From a bacterium (GTDB taxonomy: Bacteria; Vulcanimicrobiota; JABDET01), in the NCBI GenBank assembly GCA_021800275.1, contig JAJYZB010000003.1:206107-270106 (forward strand): 64,000 bases of DNA, read 5' to 3'. The position numbers and the translations under genes are program-made. Shown in pieces: positions 8,226-16,844 of the stretch (the stretch's first letter is position 1; each line of letters starts with the position of its first letter). The notes beneath the pieces were generated by a model, which made no database searches, was not told the origin of the DNA, and was given only the letters and a program-made list of their open reading frames with translations.

Positions 8226-8254
8226 TTGATTTTTTTTTAAAAAAATGTTATGAT
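8226..8254 (+). promoter_or_regulatory. Strong promoter of the lysine-rich micro-gene
   Basis: TTGATT at 8226-8231 and TATGAT at 8249-8254 are 17 bases apart. The preceding ~90 bases (8135-8225) are almost pure A/T with several A and T tracts, as in UP-elements or bent DNA. The transcript would start near 8261 and reach the hairpin at 8364, a length of about 130 nt. Confidence 0.7.
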
Positions 8255-8295
8255 ACAATTACAATCGAAGAATGAAATTGAAAGGTGGTGACAGG

Positions 8296-8340
8296 ATGGC
8301 AGCCAAGAAGGCTAAAGCAAAATCCAAGAAGAAGAAGTAA
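8296..8340 (+). CDS. Lysine-rich 14-residue micro-protein
   Basis: The ORF encodes MAAKKAKAKSKKKK. AGGTGGTG at 8283-8290 is a good ribosome-binding site five bases before ATG 8296. The unit has its own near-consensus promoter, an AT-rich upstream element and a terminator, so it is a complete short transcription unit. The peptide resembles the Lys/Ala tails of histone H1-like or HU-like proteins and could bind DNA, RNA or membranes; this is inference. The alternative is a small RNA with a fortuitous ORF, but the ribosome-binding site and Lys/Ala composition favour translation. I recognise no named family. Confidence 0.6.
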   Translation: MAAKKAKAKSKKKK

Positions 8341-8363
8341 GTTATCGCAAGTTTTAGTTTTCA

Positions 8364-8391
8364 CCGAGGCTTCAAGCCTCGGTTTTTTTTT
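8364..8391 (+). terminator. Rho-independent terminator of the micro-gene
   Basis: CCGAGGCTT-C-AAGCCTCGG gives a perfect GC-rich stem, followed by nine T residues (8383-8391). It lies 23 bases after the micro-gene stop codon. Confidence 0.9.
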
Positions 8392-8436
8392 GAAGGAATT
8401 TGTTTCATCAGAGCATAACATGGGAAATAATAAACT

Positions 8437-8835
8437 ATGGAAACGATTTATTTGAAAATCCCTAAAGACCCTCAATTTATGTTGGCTGTTCGTCTCCTCG
8501 CCGCCGGAATCGGCAATGTTTATTCCTTCAATTCAGAAGATATTGAAGACTTAAAAGTTGCTGTCTCTGAAGCCTGTTTTTGCAGTCCTGAGGAAGGAAC
8601 TCCTTCTATCGAGTTGACCTTCTTTCTGGAGGATGGACAAATGACTGTTGAGGTAAAAGGTTCCGCTTCGGGAAGAAAACCTGTTTTAACTCTTGGCAAG
8701 CCTTCTCAAGAAAGCATAGGATTTCTATTAATGCAAAACTTAATGAACTCTCTAGAATTCAAGAAAGACGAAACATGCAGCTTGATTCGAATGACGAAAA
8801 AAGCTAAAACTCCTATGCAGTCAGGAAAACCATGA
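8437..8835 (+). CDS. RsbW-like anti-sigma factor serine kinase
   Basis: A 132-residue GHKL-type ATPase. SEDIEDLKVAVSEAC is the N-box helix of RsbW/SpoIIAB kinases; SIGFLLMQNLMNSLEF corresponds to the later G-box/lid area, but the glycine motifs are weak. RsbW proteins hold a sigma factor and are freed by phosphorylating an anti-anti-sigma partner. No partner sigma factor or STAS protein is in the window, so the switch must be encoded elsewhere. Its stop overlaps the next gene by ATGA, suggesting co-transcription with the lipoprotein. Confidence 0.75.
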   Translation: METIYLKIPKDPQFMLAVRLLAAGIGNVYSFNSEDIEDLKVAVSEACFCSPEEGTPSIELTFFLEDGQMTVEVKGSASGRKPVLTLGKPSQESIGFLLMQNLMNSLEFKKDETCSLIRMTKKAKTPMQSGKP

Positions 8836-9269
8836 AGAAATTTTCTTGTCTGGTTGGGCTTCTTTTTCTGATCGGGTGCCATTCTGTCCATAAAAAGGCT
8901 CTTCTCCCTAGGAGCCATAAGCCTGTGGTTATGTCTAAAACAGGTCCTATCACTGAACCAGATTTAGGAGTTCCTATTTATCCTGGAGCAGTAGTCAGCC
9001 AAAAGAAGAGTTTTATTTCTCATGCTTCCAATGGCGCTGTCCAAATGGCTTCAACAACTCTCAAGAGCACTGACCCAGTAAATTTAGTAGAAGGTTATTA
9101 TCGCAAAAAGTTAGGAGCTTCTGCCAAAATTACAAACCAGATGACTGCTGGAGGCGAACTGGTTGACATGATCGTTACCCGTCAAAACAAGCAGATTCGA
9201 GTCGAAATAGCTCCCCGAGCTCACAGCGCGGGTTCAATCATCATTATTTTAACACAATCCAAGTTTTAA
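8832..9269 (+). CDS. Small lipoprotein of unknown function
   Basis: A 145-residue protein with a lipoprotein signal: KK, a hydrophobic run, then LIGC (Cys16) as lipobox. After a short linker it has a compact domain beginning LGVPIYPGA, with NLVEGYYRKKLGA in the middle and a final beta strand SIIIILTQ. This pattern (PxYPGA, then a helix ending in a YxxKLG-like motif) recurs in secreted proteins of unknown role in diverse bacteria. It is probably lipid-anchored in the periplasm. It is translationally coupled to the RsbW-like kinase. Confidence 0.7.
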   Translation: MKKFSCLVGLLFLIGCHSVHKKALLPRSHKPVVMSKTGPITEPDLGVPIYPGAVVSQKKSFISHASNGAVQMASTTLKSTDPVNLVEGYYRKKLGASAKITNQMTAGGELVDMIVTRQNKQIRVEIAPRAHSAGSIIIILTQSKF

Positions 9270-9358
9270 CTAACTCGTTCAACTGGCATCAAAGGATGAA
9301 AATGAATGCTGGCGTATCTATTCCCATGGAGTCCAAAGCGATTAAAGGAGGGAGTATT

Positions 9359-9766
9359 GTGTTAAATAGGATTCAATCTAAACGAATTAATTTTTTAGTT
9401 ATTCTAGCCGCTGCTGCTGTTTGTGTTTTTCTCCTGGCAAAAGTTTTTGCTGACCAGCCTGGCAGCGCTTCTGACCCCATTGTCACTCAATCTTTCCTGT
9501 CACAGAATTATTCCTGGCAGTTAACTTATCTTTCTCGCGGAGAATCCATTTCACTTCACCTGGGAACAGAGGTTGTTCTCCGTTCAGGAGAAGCTGTTTT
9601 CTTTGGAAAAAACTCTCATGGGATCGCCGATTTAACAATTGGACGTAATCTCCAATCAGGAACCCTCATTCCTCCTAATCATTTGTTAATTTGTCCATTT
9701 TCTAAAGGGAATCGTATCCAAGCAGAAACAGATACTCTTCTTTTAAGCAAAGGAGAATTACAGTAG
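9359..9766 (+). CDS. Membrane-anchored protein of unknown function
   Basis: About 135 residues: a Lys/Arg-rich start (LNRIQSKR), one membrane segment (FLVILAAAAVCVFLLAKVFA), then a small beta-rich extracytoplasmic domain with SISLHLGTEVVLRSGEAVFF. I chose GTG 9359 because AAAGGAGGG at 9345-9353 is a strong ribosome-binding site, while ATG 9296 has none. It ends two bases before the DUF5693 gene and is probably co-expressed with it. I do not recognise the family; the strand-rich domain looks built for protein or glycan contact, but that is inference. Confidence 0.65.
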   Translation: MLNRIQSKRINFLVILAAAAVCVFLLAKVFADQPGSASDPIVTQSFLSQNYSWQLTYLSRGESISLHLGTEVVLRSGEAVFFGKNSHGIADLTIGRNLQSGTLIPPNHLLICPFSKGNRIQAETDTLLLSKGELQ

Positions 9767-9768
9767 GG

Positions 9769-11760
9769 ATGATGAAAAAAATCCTTTATGGCATTCTAAT
9801 CATTTCTGTTTTTTTCAGTTTCTCTGCTGCCTGGGCTCGTCATAAAATTGAGTTCAGCAATGATACTGTTGAAATCGTTCTTGACTATCATGACTTTCTA
9901 GAACTCTGTCAGAAAAATGGGCTGCCTGAAGAATCCACTTTGGAAAAATTCAAAAAACATGGGGTGGTGAGTGTCGCTCTTCAGGAGATGACCCCTGGAG
10001 AACTTTACCATGAAGGGAAAATTATTCGGATTAGAGGAGCTGATCTGGGACTGAGCAAAATGGCAAACCTGCGAAAACTGATTTTCCCATCGGTTAAATC
10101 TGCTGGGCTGCAGGAACCGTGGAGACAAATTAGCTATCCCTCAACCTTGATTCTAGTGAAAAGTAAAAAGATTAAACATTGGCTTTTCAAAGCTTTCTCG
10201 GCTCTCCTCAAAAAAAATCAATTCAAAATCGTAACAGGAGGTTTTTTAGTGAATATGAAGTGGGCAGATCTCTCGCAGCTGGAATTAGGATTTTTCCCAT
10301 GGCAAGCTGAAAAAATTGCGAAAGAAGGCTTTTCGGTTGATCCTAGAATTTCGAACCCCGGTAATCTAACGCAAAAAAAATTGACCTATTTACTGAACAC
10401 TATTCCTGTGCAGGATCATCCCACTGTCGTTTTTTCAGGACTTAGAAATGAAGTTCTTGGATATAATCGCTATATTCCTGAAGTCGCTCAATTCTTTAAG
10501 AGACATCATATACTTTATGGTTATTTAGAGGTCTATTCCCCTTCCAATGTTCAGAAAGGGGGGCTAGAGCTGGCAAAATTGATTCCCAATCAAATTGTTA
10601 AAGTTCAGACTCTGATGTATCCCCCTTTCTATCGGATGAGCCCTCAAATGGCAGTGGATATTTTTACTCTTGGAATCCATGAAAGAAATGTGAGAGTGGT
10701 CTATTTCCATCCTTTTTTTAATCGCTTTGGCAAACTCAGCTTAATCCAGACAAATTTAAATTTTTTAAATGGCTTGAAAACAAGGATTGGGGTTAACCAT
10801 TTTCGATTTGGAAAAGCTGTCCCCTTCCCTTTTTTTTATCCGCATAAATTTCAAATTATCGTTTCTTCTTTAGGCATATTTGCCTGTGTGTTTCTGTTCA
10901 TTCTGCTTTTTGTCGATCTCTCTATTTACTGGACCGCAGGAGGAATGGTTTTAGCCGCGATTCTCGCCGCTGTCAGCAGCATGAGTTTGAGGTTTCAAAA
11001 TCCCTGGTGCTTTGGGACTGCTTTTCTCGCGGGGATTACTTTTCCAACCTATTCCCTTATTTTGTTTTCCACGAAAAAACCCGTTAGTTATTGGAATGCT
11101 GTTTTAAAACTGGTGCTGGCATCTTGTGTTACTGTGTGTGGAGGTTTTTTGGTTTCCAGTTTGCTTGCCAATAATTTGACCATGCTGGCAATTGAAATGT
11201 TCAGGGGAGTGAAAGGGGTTCTTGTTTTTCCTATCCTTTTTGCTCCCTGGTTAGCTTGGATTTACCGGAATGTGAAAGAAAAAGCAAAAACAATAAAAGA
11301 ATTAATGATTAATCTTAAGAAGCCTTTTGATAATCCCGTGAAATTCATACACCTGGCAGGACTCGTGCTTTTAGGTGTGGCAGGGCTTATCATGATTATC
11401 CGCAGCGGCAACACGACCATGGCAGGTTTAATCCCATCTTTTGAAAAAAAATTGAGGATCTTGCTGGAATTTTATTTGATCGCCAGGCCCAGGTTCAAAG
11501 AATTCCTGATTGGACACCCACTTTTTATTCTGGCCGCCTGCTTTGGACTGGATTCTGAATGGGGCTTTTTCTTTTTTATTTTTGGATGCATTGGGCAAGG
11601 GGATATTTTAGACAGCTTTGCCCATCTCCATACTCCCTTATACTATACTCTTCTCAGAACTTTCCACGGGATTTGGATTGGAGCTATTTTGGGAGGAATT
11701 CTGCTTTTTCTCAGCAGAAAAATTCTGCCTGAGCCTAAAATAGCTGCTGAATCAAAATAA
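9769..11760 (+). CDS. DUF5693 family polytopic membrane protein
   Basis: A 663-residue protein with a signal peptide (cleavage near AWA), a periplasmic domain of roughly 310 residues, then a C-terminal half with about eight membrane segments and a long inner loop near KEKAKTIKELMINLKK. The periplasmic part includes FLELCQKNGLPEES, GVVSVALQEMTPGELYHEGK and a barrel-like region ending with YFHPFFNRFGKLS; order and layout match DUF5693. In other genomes this family often lies near cell-surface polysaccharide genes, but no biochemical role is established. Two close starts exist (ATG 9769 and 9772). Confidence 0.8.
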   Translation: MMKKILYGILIISVFFSFSAAWARHKIEFSNDTVEIVLDYHDFLELCQKNGLPEESTLEKFKKHGVVSVALQEMTPGELYHEGKIIRIRGADLGLSKMANLRKLIFPSVKSAGLQEPWRQISYPSTLILVKSKKIKHWLFKAFSALLKKNQFKIVTGGFLVNMKWADLSQLELGFFPWQAEKIAKEGFSVDPRISNPGNLTQKKLTYLLNTIPVQDHPTVVFSGLRNEVLGYNRYIPEVAQFFKRHHILYGYLEVYSPSNVQKGGLELAKLIPNQIVKVQTLMYPPFYRMSPQMAVDIFTLGIHERNVRVVYFHPFFNRFGKLSLIQTNLNFLNGLKTRIGVNHFRFGKAVPFPFFYPHKFQIIVSSLGIFACVFLFILLFVDLSIYWTAGGMVLAAILAAVSSMSLRFQNPWCFGTAFLAGITFPTYSLILFSTKKPVSYWNAVLKLVLASCVTVCGGFLVSSLLANNLTMLAIEMFRGVKGVLVFPILFAPWLAWIYRNVKEKAKTIKELMINLKKPFDNPVKFIHLAGLVLLGVAGLIMIIRSGNTTMAGLIPSFEKKLRILLEFYLIARPRFKEFLIGHPLFILAACFGLDSEWGFFFFIFGCIGQGDILDSFAHLHTPLYYTLLRTFHGIWIGAILGGILLFLSRKILPEPKIAAESK

Positions 11761-11786
11761 GGCTGCTGTAAATCCAGTCGCTAGCT

Positions 11787-12878
11787 TCAAAGTAAATTCT
11801 GCTGTTCAGGCTTCAAAACTTTTTGATAATAAATCCATGCTCCTCCCCAGGTTAAAAGCATGAGAAAAACAATGATCCCTCCTAATGCTCCAAAATTTAA
11901 CTTCTGGAGAAAATTCCAGAAAGTTCCTCCCCATTTCAGCTGCATGGAAAGCAGTTGAAGCCATTCGATCCCTCCGACAACAAGAGCGATCAAAACACTT
12001 AATCCTGTTATTATAGTATTAAAAAAGAGTTTCCTGACCCCATCAATCATTGCCCAATCGTAAATTTTCATCATGGCAATTCCATCCGCAGTATCCATGA
12101 AGCTCATCCCTGCAGTAAACAGAAGAGGAAAAACCATGACTCCCCAGAGAGGCAGTCCATTGTTTTGAGCCATAACTGCAGAAATTCCTAAAATCGCGAC
12201 TTCACTGGCAGTATCAAAACCCAAGCCGAACAAAAAACCCACAAAATACATCTGCCAGCTCCTTTTGATCTTTTTGTAAGCAAATCCAAAAATGCGGGTC
12301 AGAAATCCTCTCTGCTCCAGTAAATTTTGAATATCCCCTTGTGTTGAGATGCCCTTATTTCCTTTCCTGCTGCGAACAAAAGCATCCCAGAGCTGCAGGA
12401 AAATAAAAAAATTGACGACCCCAATTAAGGTTAAGAATCCTGCGGAAATCGCTGTGCCAAAAATATTCCCAAAATGCTCCAGAAACTTCAGGTGTGTCTC
12501 TGTTTTTCTGACCCCTATAACAATCGCTAAAGATAGTAAAATCACAATTGTGGAGTGGCCTAGAGAAAAGAAAAGGCCTACTCCTGTTGGCCTCTGTCCA
12601 TCCTGCCTGAGTTTTCGTGTGACATTATCAATGGCTGCAATGTGGTCTGCGTCAAAAGCATGTCTTAATCCAAAAAAATAAGCGAGAATGCCGATTCCTA
12701 AAACAGCGGCATCAATCGTTTTCAAATCATAAAGAGTTCCCCAGGCGGCAATGTTTAAGGCTGTAACAAACAGTAAAACAAGCAGAAAGCGCCTCTTGGG
12801 AATCATGACCAATGTTCCCGCATCTTTGTCATGGTTCACGATATTCAACTTTTCATTTTGCTGTGATAAACTAGGCAT
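11787..12878 (-). CDS. Nickel/cobalt transporter, NiCoT (HoxN/NixA) family
   Basis: A 363-residue inner-membrane permease with about eight helices. GLRHAFDADHIAAIDN is the diagnostic HX4DH motif of helix 2; SLGHSTIVILLSLAI and LGFDTASEVAILGIS plus FMDTADGIAMMKIYDWA are the other NiCoT signatures. It imports Ni2+ or Co2+ at high affinity. No nickel enzyme or cobalamin gene is nearby, so the metal is open. The upstream gap (12879-12982) holds a possible promoter on the minus strand (TTGCTG, 16 bases, TATGAT) but no recognisable NikR palindrome or riboswitch. Confidence 0.92.
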   Translation of the reverse strand: MPSLSQQNEKLNIVNHDKDAGTLVMIPKRRFLLVLLFVTALNIAAWGTLYDLKTIDAAVLGIGILAYFFGLRHAFDADHIAAIDNVTRKLRQDGQRPTGVGLFFSLGHSTIVILLSLAIVIGVRKTETHLKFLEHFGNIFGTAISAGFLTLIGVVNFFIFLQLWDAFVRSRKGNKGISTQGDIQNLLEQRGFLTRIFGFAYKKIKRSWQMYFVGFLFGLGFDTASEVAILGISAVMAQNNGLPLWGVMVFPLLFTAGMSFMDTADGIAMMKIYDWAMIDGVRKLFFNTIITGLSVLIALVVGGIEWLQLLSMQLKWGGTFWNFLQKLNFGALGGIIVFLMLLTWGGAWIYYQKVLKPEQQNLL

Positions 12879-12982
12879 TTTCTAATGGCTTGTTAAATCT
12901 TTTAATCATAAGCTACTTATACTCTGCAGCAAGCTCTGTAACCTGCTTAAATAACAGCTTAAACAAAAAAATGACATCTCTC

Positions 12983-14293
12983 TCACTTCGTATTAGACTT
13001 GCCCAAAAGTTGGTCAAGAAGATTCCAAAAACCTGGGAAAGAAATGTCTGCGGCTTCAGCTCCATCCAGGGTTGTTTCTCCATCAGCAAATAGTCCTGCA
13101 GTAGTTAAAGCCATGGCAAGTCTGTGATCTCCATGGCTAGATACCTCTGCTCCTTTTAATTGACAGGGGCCTTCAATAATGAACCCATCCGTAAGTTCTC
13201 GAATTTTAACCCCCATTTTCCGCAGTTCCAAGCAGAGATCTCGAATCCGATCTGTTTCCTTCACTCTCAACTCTTCAGCATGAGTGACTTTTGAGACCCC
13301 TTCAGCCTGACTGGCAGCGACTGCAAAAACAGGCAGCTCATCAATCAAATTAGGCACTTCTTCAGGAAGAATTTCAGTCGCCTTCAACGAGCTGCTGGTA
13401 ATAATTAAATCTCCTTCAGGTTCCCCTAAGGTTTCCAAATTGAGATCTTTAAATGGAACAACTCCAATTTCCCCACCCATTCTCTGCAGGACATTTAGGA
13501 ACGCGGTTCTGGTTGGATTTAACCCAACTCTTTTGATCCTGATCTTTGAGTTCGGAGTACACAAACCTGCTGCGATGAGAAAAGCCGCTGATGAGAAATC
13601 TCCAGGAATATGAAAGTCAATTCCTTTTAAAGAAGAGCGAGTGATTGAAATTTTACCATTTACAATTTCAATTTCACCTCCCATGCACTTTACCAATTTT
13701 TCAGTATGATCTCTGGTCTGCATCAATTCTTCTAAAACAGTTTGCCCTTCTGTCTGAAGAGCCGCCAGAATTAATGCCGTTTTGACCTGGGCGCTGGCAA
13801 CAGGGATAAGATAGTTGATTCTATTGAGTTTTCTTCCATAAATACACAAAGGAGCCAGGTTTCCATTCTGCCTTCCTGAAATCGAAGCTCCCATTTTTAA
13901 AAGCGGATCAACCACCCTTTTCATAGGGCGCCTTCGAAGGGATTCGTCTCCAGTTAAGACCGCAAAAAAACTCTGGCCTGCCAGAAGTCCCAGGAGAAAT
14001 CTCAGGGTTGTCCCAGAATTTTTTGCATCTAAAACATCCGCAGGTTCTTTTAACCCATCCCAACCATTTCCTAAGATCACTCGAGACATTGGAGTTGGTG
14101 CTTGAATATCAACTCCTAGTGACCGAAGACATGATTCTGTGGCAAAGGTGTCTCCTGATGGAAGAAAATTTTCAAGATGAGTTTTGCCCCGCGCAATTCC
14201 ACCTAAAAATAGTCCGCGGTGACTGATGGATTTATCTCCAGGGATTTGAATCTCACCTGACAGGAATTGGGCAGGGACAATTTTCCGCTTCAA
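12983..14293 (-). CDS. aroA: 3-phosphoshikimate 1-carboxyvinyltransferase (EPSP synthase)
   Basis: A 436-residue enzyme of the shikimate pathway that joins PEP to shikimate-3-phosphate. Near the N-terminus GDKSISHRGLFLGGIARG carries the substrate-binding Lys and Ser; AKNSGTTLRFLLGLLAG, ESLRRRPMKRVV and ELRVKETDRIRDL are all conserved, and SSHGDHRLAMAL is near the end. The motifs and length are complete, so the gene looks functional. It lies between the cyclase and the Ni/Co transporter, all on the minus strand; no other aro genes are in the window. Confidence 0.95.
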   Translation of the reverse strand: MKRKIVPAQFLSGEIQIPGDKSISHRGLFLGGIARGKTHLENFLPSGDTFATESCLRSLGVDIQAPTPMSRVILGNGWDGLKEPADVLDAKNSGTTLRFLLGLLAGQSFFAVLTGDESLRRRPMKRVVDPLLKMGASISGRQNGNLAPLCIYGRKLNRINYLIPVASAQVKTALILAALQTEGQTVLEELMQTRDHTEKLVKCMGGEIEIVNGKISITRSSLKGIDFHIPGDFSSAAFLIAAGLCTPNSKIRIKRVGLNPTRTAFLNVLQRMGGEIGVVPFKDLNLETLGEPEGDLIITSSSLKATEILPEEVPNLIDELPVFAVAASQAEGVSKVTHAEELRVKETDRIRDLCLELRKMGVKIRELTDGFIIEGPCQLKGAEVSSHGDHRLAMALTTAGLFADGETTLDGAEAADISFPGFWNLLDQLLGKSNTK

Positions 14294-14320
14294 GGGGTTT
14301 TCACTCTATCGCTCTCTACT

Positions 14321-16288
14321 TCAGACTCTTACACCTGGGGAGTTTGAAACACTCCAAATGACAATTTTTTCTTTTTTTCCTCTCACATCAGCTTCTCCTA
14401 AATTCGAAAATAAATAGGCTTCTTTTGTTCTATTCATGGCCTGATACGTGCTGTCAGACAGAATGAGAGGAACTTGATAAACTTTTGTCAATTCCTGCAG
14501 GCGAGAAGCCACATTGACAGCATCTCCAATAACAGTCAATTCTTCTTTTTTCTGAAATCCGAGTTCCCCCCAAACCACTTTTCCTGTATTCAATCCTACT
14601 CCCACTTTCCACTTCCCTTCCACTGTTTTCAAAATCTCCAGAGCCGCTTCTACAGCTCTATCCGAGTCATCTGGCCGTGGATAAGGTTCCGAGAAAATTC
14701 CCATAATTTCGTCCCCGACGAACTTTGCTAAAAACCCACCTTTTTCTATAATAATATGCCCAACAGTATTATAGTAATCTTTAATATACTGCAGCACCTG
14801 TGCAGGGGAAGAGGATTCGGCAATACTGGTAAATCCTCGAATATCGCAGAACAAAATGGTAACTTCATCAGTCCTTCCATTTAATCCCAAATCAATAGGA
14901 TTTTTTCGATACCCCTCAGCCAGTTCAGGGCTCAAGTAGCGAGACAAGAGTTCAACGGTTCGGGAAACCTCCTTTTCTGAAGTGAATGAGCGGTAAACTT
15001 CAATTCCTGTAAAACTAAAAAGAGAGGCAGAAACTGGAAAAACGAGAGCTAAATTATACCCCAAGTCATACCTTATCAGAAAAAAGTCGAACAAAACAAA
15101 AATAATTAGAAACAAAAAATACCCACTGTAGAAATATACCTCCCTTGGAGTCGCTCCAAGACTGCGGGTACCCTCCTTGCCGACAGATGCATACGGCGCC
15201 CTTTTCTTCAGTCGTTCTCTCCAATAGGAAAATCCCAATGGAACAAAAGCAAGGAACATAATAGCAGAAATTTGAACTAACTCTGGAATCGAGCGAACAA
15301 ACTGATGATGCAGCAAATCCCACAGCACAGTCGCATCCACCAAAATAGAAGGAGCAACTCCAGCGGGAGTTGCTATCTGCTGCTGCCTAATTGTTCGAGC
15401 ATCTCCAATGAAAACAAATTGCGCTTTTTTTAAACCTTCATCAGGAGGAAGCTCAAGTCTGCTTTGATCTGGCGTCAGGTGATTGGTTAAAATTTCAGTT
15501 ACGGTGTAAGTCTGGAAAAAATCTCCTAGATACCCATGCGATCTGTCAATAAATGGGTATCTTAAACTAATCCCCCTGGCGCCATTTTTTTTAGTGGCTT
15601 CTCCTTTAGGGATAACTTTATCAGGATCAATTGCTCCGTATTTGTGAATGCTCAGCAGATAGGGAAGGACTCCTAGAGGAGCCCAGTGGATCTTATATTT
15701 TGGTGGTTGACCAGGAGACGAAATTTTTTCTATAAAAGCAGGAGTTCCAATCAGGTTAGCAATCCGAGAAACAGTCTGGCGATAATCCCAATGGACATAT
15801 TCAGCTTTTCCATCTCTGGCCAGTGGAATATTAGCCACCCCAACAGGGTGTTTCTCTGCGAAAAAAAGGCTCGGGGAAACCAGTGTGTTTTTTTCACGTT
15901 TTTCACCTGATGACCATGCCAGCGCAGAAAAAACAATAGTGCCGTGGAACTTTTGAATCGCTTTTTTAAAAGAATTTGCCCCTTTCCACTTTTTTATGCC
16001 GAAAGGATAAAAATAGTCAAAGACTAAAACCTTGTGGTTAGTTTTCATGTCTAGACTCAATTTTTTGACTAGTTTTCCCCAGATTGGAGATAAAACTGAC
16101 TGGTTTTTGTTTAAATCCGAGTTTTTCAGAAGGATGACTGCTATCCTGGAGCTGCTTTTATCCTTTTGAATAGTTCTTGTGCTAAAATCATACAAAGGCC
16201 CCTCCACAATCCTAAATATGGGAAAAAGCCACAAAATGCTGACCAGAAGACCAGTCCCTAAAGCGATGTAAAAAGTAACCCTGCCCAT
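14321..16288 (-). CDS. CHASE2-domain class III adenylate/guanylate cyclase
   Basis: A 655-residue membrane sensor-cyclase. One N-terminal membrane helix (residues ~5-25) is followed by an extracytoplasmic CHASE2 domain (~30-330, with VFIGDARTI near its end), three membrane helices (~340-435), and a cytoplasmic class III catalytic domain (~455-645). Catalytic elements are visible: LFCDIRGFTSIAE (first metal Asp), FVGDEIMGIF (second metal Asp) and VIGDAVNVASRLQ, whose Asp favours ATP as substrate. GLNTGKVVWGELG completes the site. It should turn an external signal into cAMP. The ligand is unknown and no cAMP receptor is nearby. Confidence 0.92.
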   Translation of the reverse strand: MGRVTFYIALGTGLLVSILWLFPIFRIVEGPLYDFSTRTIQKDKSSSRIAVILLKNSDLNKNQSVLSPIWGKLVKKLSLDMKTNHKVLVFDYFYPFGIKKWKGANSFKKAIQKFHGTIVFSALAWSSGEKREKNTLVSPSLFFAEKHPVGVANIPLARDGKAEYVHWDYRQTVSRIANLIGTPAFIEKISSPGQPPKYKIHWAPLGVLPYLLSIHKYGAIDPDKVIPKGEATKKNGARGISLRYPFIDRSHGYLGDFFQTYTVTEILTNHLTPDQSRLELPPDEGLKKAQFVFIGDARTIRQQQIATPAGVAPSILVDATVLWDLLHHQFVRSIPELVQISAIMFLAFVPLGFSYWRERLKKRAPYASVGKEGTRSLGATPREVYFYSGYFLFLIIFVLFDFFLIRYDLGYNLALVFPVSASLFSFTGIEVYRSFTSEKEVSRTVELLSRYLSPELAEGYRKNPIDLGLNGRTDEVTILFCDIRGFTSIAESSSPAQVLQYIKDYYNTVGHIIIEKGGFLAKFVGDEIMGIFSEPYPRPDDSDRAVEAALEILKTVEGKWKVGVGLNTGKVVWGELGFQKKEELTVIGDAVNVASRLQELTKVYQVPLILSDSTYQAMNRTKEAYLFSNLGEADVRGKKEKIVIWSVSNSPGVRV

Positions 16289-16351
16289 TTGTGATCCATT
16301 TCGCGTTCAAAAGAAGGATCCTCTTATCCTTAAAATCGTTCTTTTTGAGAA

Positions 16352-16380
16352 TTGCTTTTCAAGCTGACTTGTATTATCCT
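16352..16380 (+). promoter_or_regulatory. Promoter of the 121-residue unknown gene
   Basis: TTGCTT (16352-16357) and TATCCT (16375-16380) are 17 bases apart in the divergent gap beside the cyclase gene. The strength is moderate. Confidence 0.45.
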
Positions 16381-16396
16381 ATAAATGGAGGACATC

Positions 16397-16762
16397 ATGA
16401 CCACATTTTACTCTAGAAAACTCACCAACACCTTAGAAACACGCATTTGCACAGCAGAGGGGCAGTCTCTAGGGACTTTTCCATGCCAGACTCTTTGTGA
16501 TGATGGAATCTTGATTGAAGGGCAGGTTGATTCCATTTTTGACAGCTTAAAGCTTCTAGACAGCTCTCTTTTGATCCTGGAAATCTCTGTTCCTCATCAC
16601 CGCTCCATTCGGGCTTCCGCCCGAGTCAGTTTACATGCTCTTTCAAGACAGCAGCAAAACTCCAAAGCCTTTCTCAGATTCATTCGCATGAATTTCGACT
16701 GCAAACAGAGATACACAGAGCTTTTGTATTCTTCAACAGCCGCTGAATTATCTCTTGCTTAA
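16397..16762 (+). CDS. Unknown protein, possibly PilZ-like
   Basis: A 121-residue soluble protein. ATG 16397 is preferred over 16385 because GGAGG (16387-16391) lies five bases upstream. No signal peptide or membrane segment is seen. The middle part (GILIEGQVDSIFDSLKLLDS, then LLILEISV, later RASARVSLHAL and FLRFIRMN) alternates strands in a way that recalls PilZ-type beta barrels, but the RxxxR and D/NxSxxG signature is absent. It stands divergently beside the CHASE2 cyclase, which could hint at a link to nucleotide signalling. No family can be assigned with confidence. Confidence 0.6.
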   Translation: MTTFYSRKLTNTLETRICTAEGQSLGTFPCQTLCDDGILIEGQVDSIFDSLKLLDSSLLILEISVPHHRSIRASARVSLHALSRQQQNSKAFLRFIRMNFDCKQRYTELLYSSTAAELSLA

Positions 16763-16829
16763 TCCTGTTTTAACATTTTCCGATCGCAAATAAAATTCTC
16801 TGGTTCTTGTTCAAATGTTTGAAAAGATG

Positions 16830-16838
16830 TGATATAAT
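16830..16838 (+). promoter_or_regulatory. Extended -10 promoter just before the aspartic protease
   Basis: TGATATAAT is a perfect extended -10 element (TGn-TATAAT). Transcription should start about seven bases later, at or beside the GTG start codon 16845. No ribosome-binding site is visible, so the mRNA may be leaderless. Confidence 0.55.
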
Positions 16839-16844
16839 AGATGC

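Noticed and set aside
12879..12982. Possible nickel operator or cobalamin riboswitch before the Ni/Co transporter
   Set aside because: The 104-base gap has no NikR-like palindrome and is too short for a cobalamin riboswitch; no conserved box was seen.
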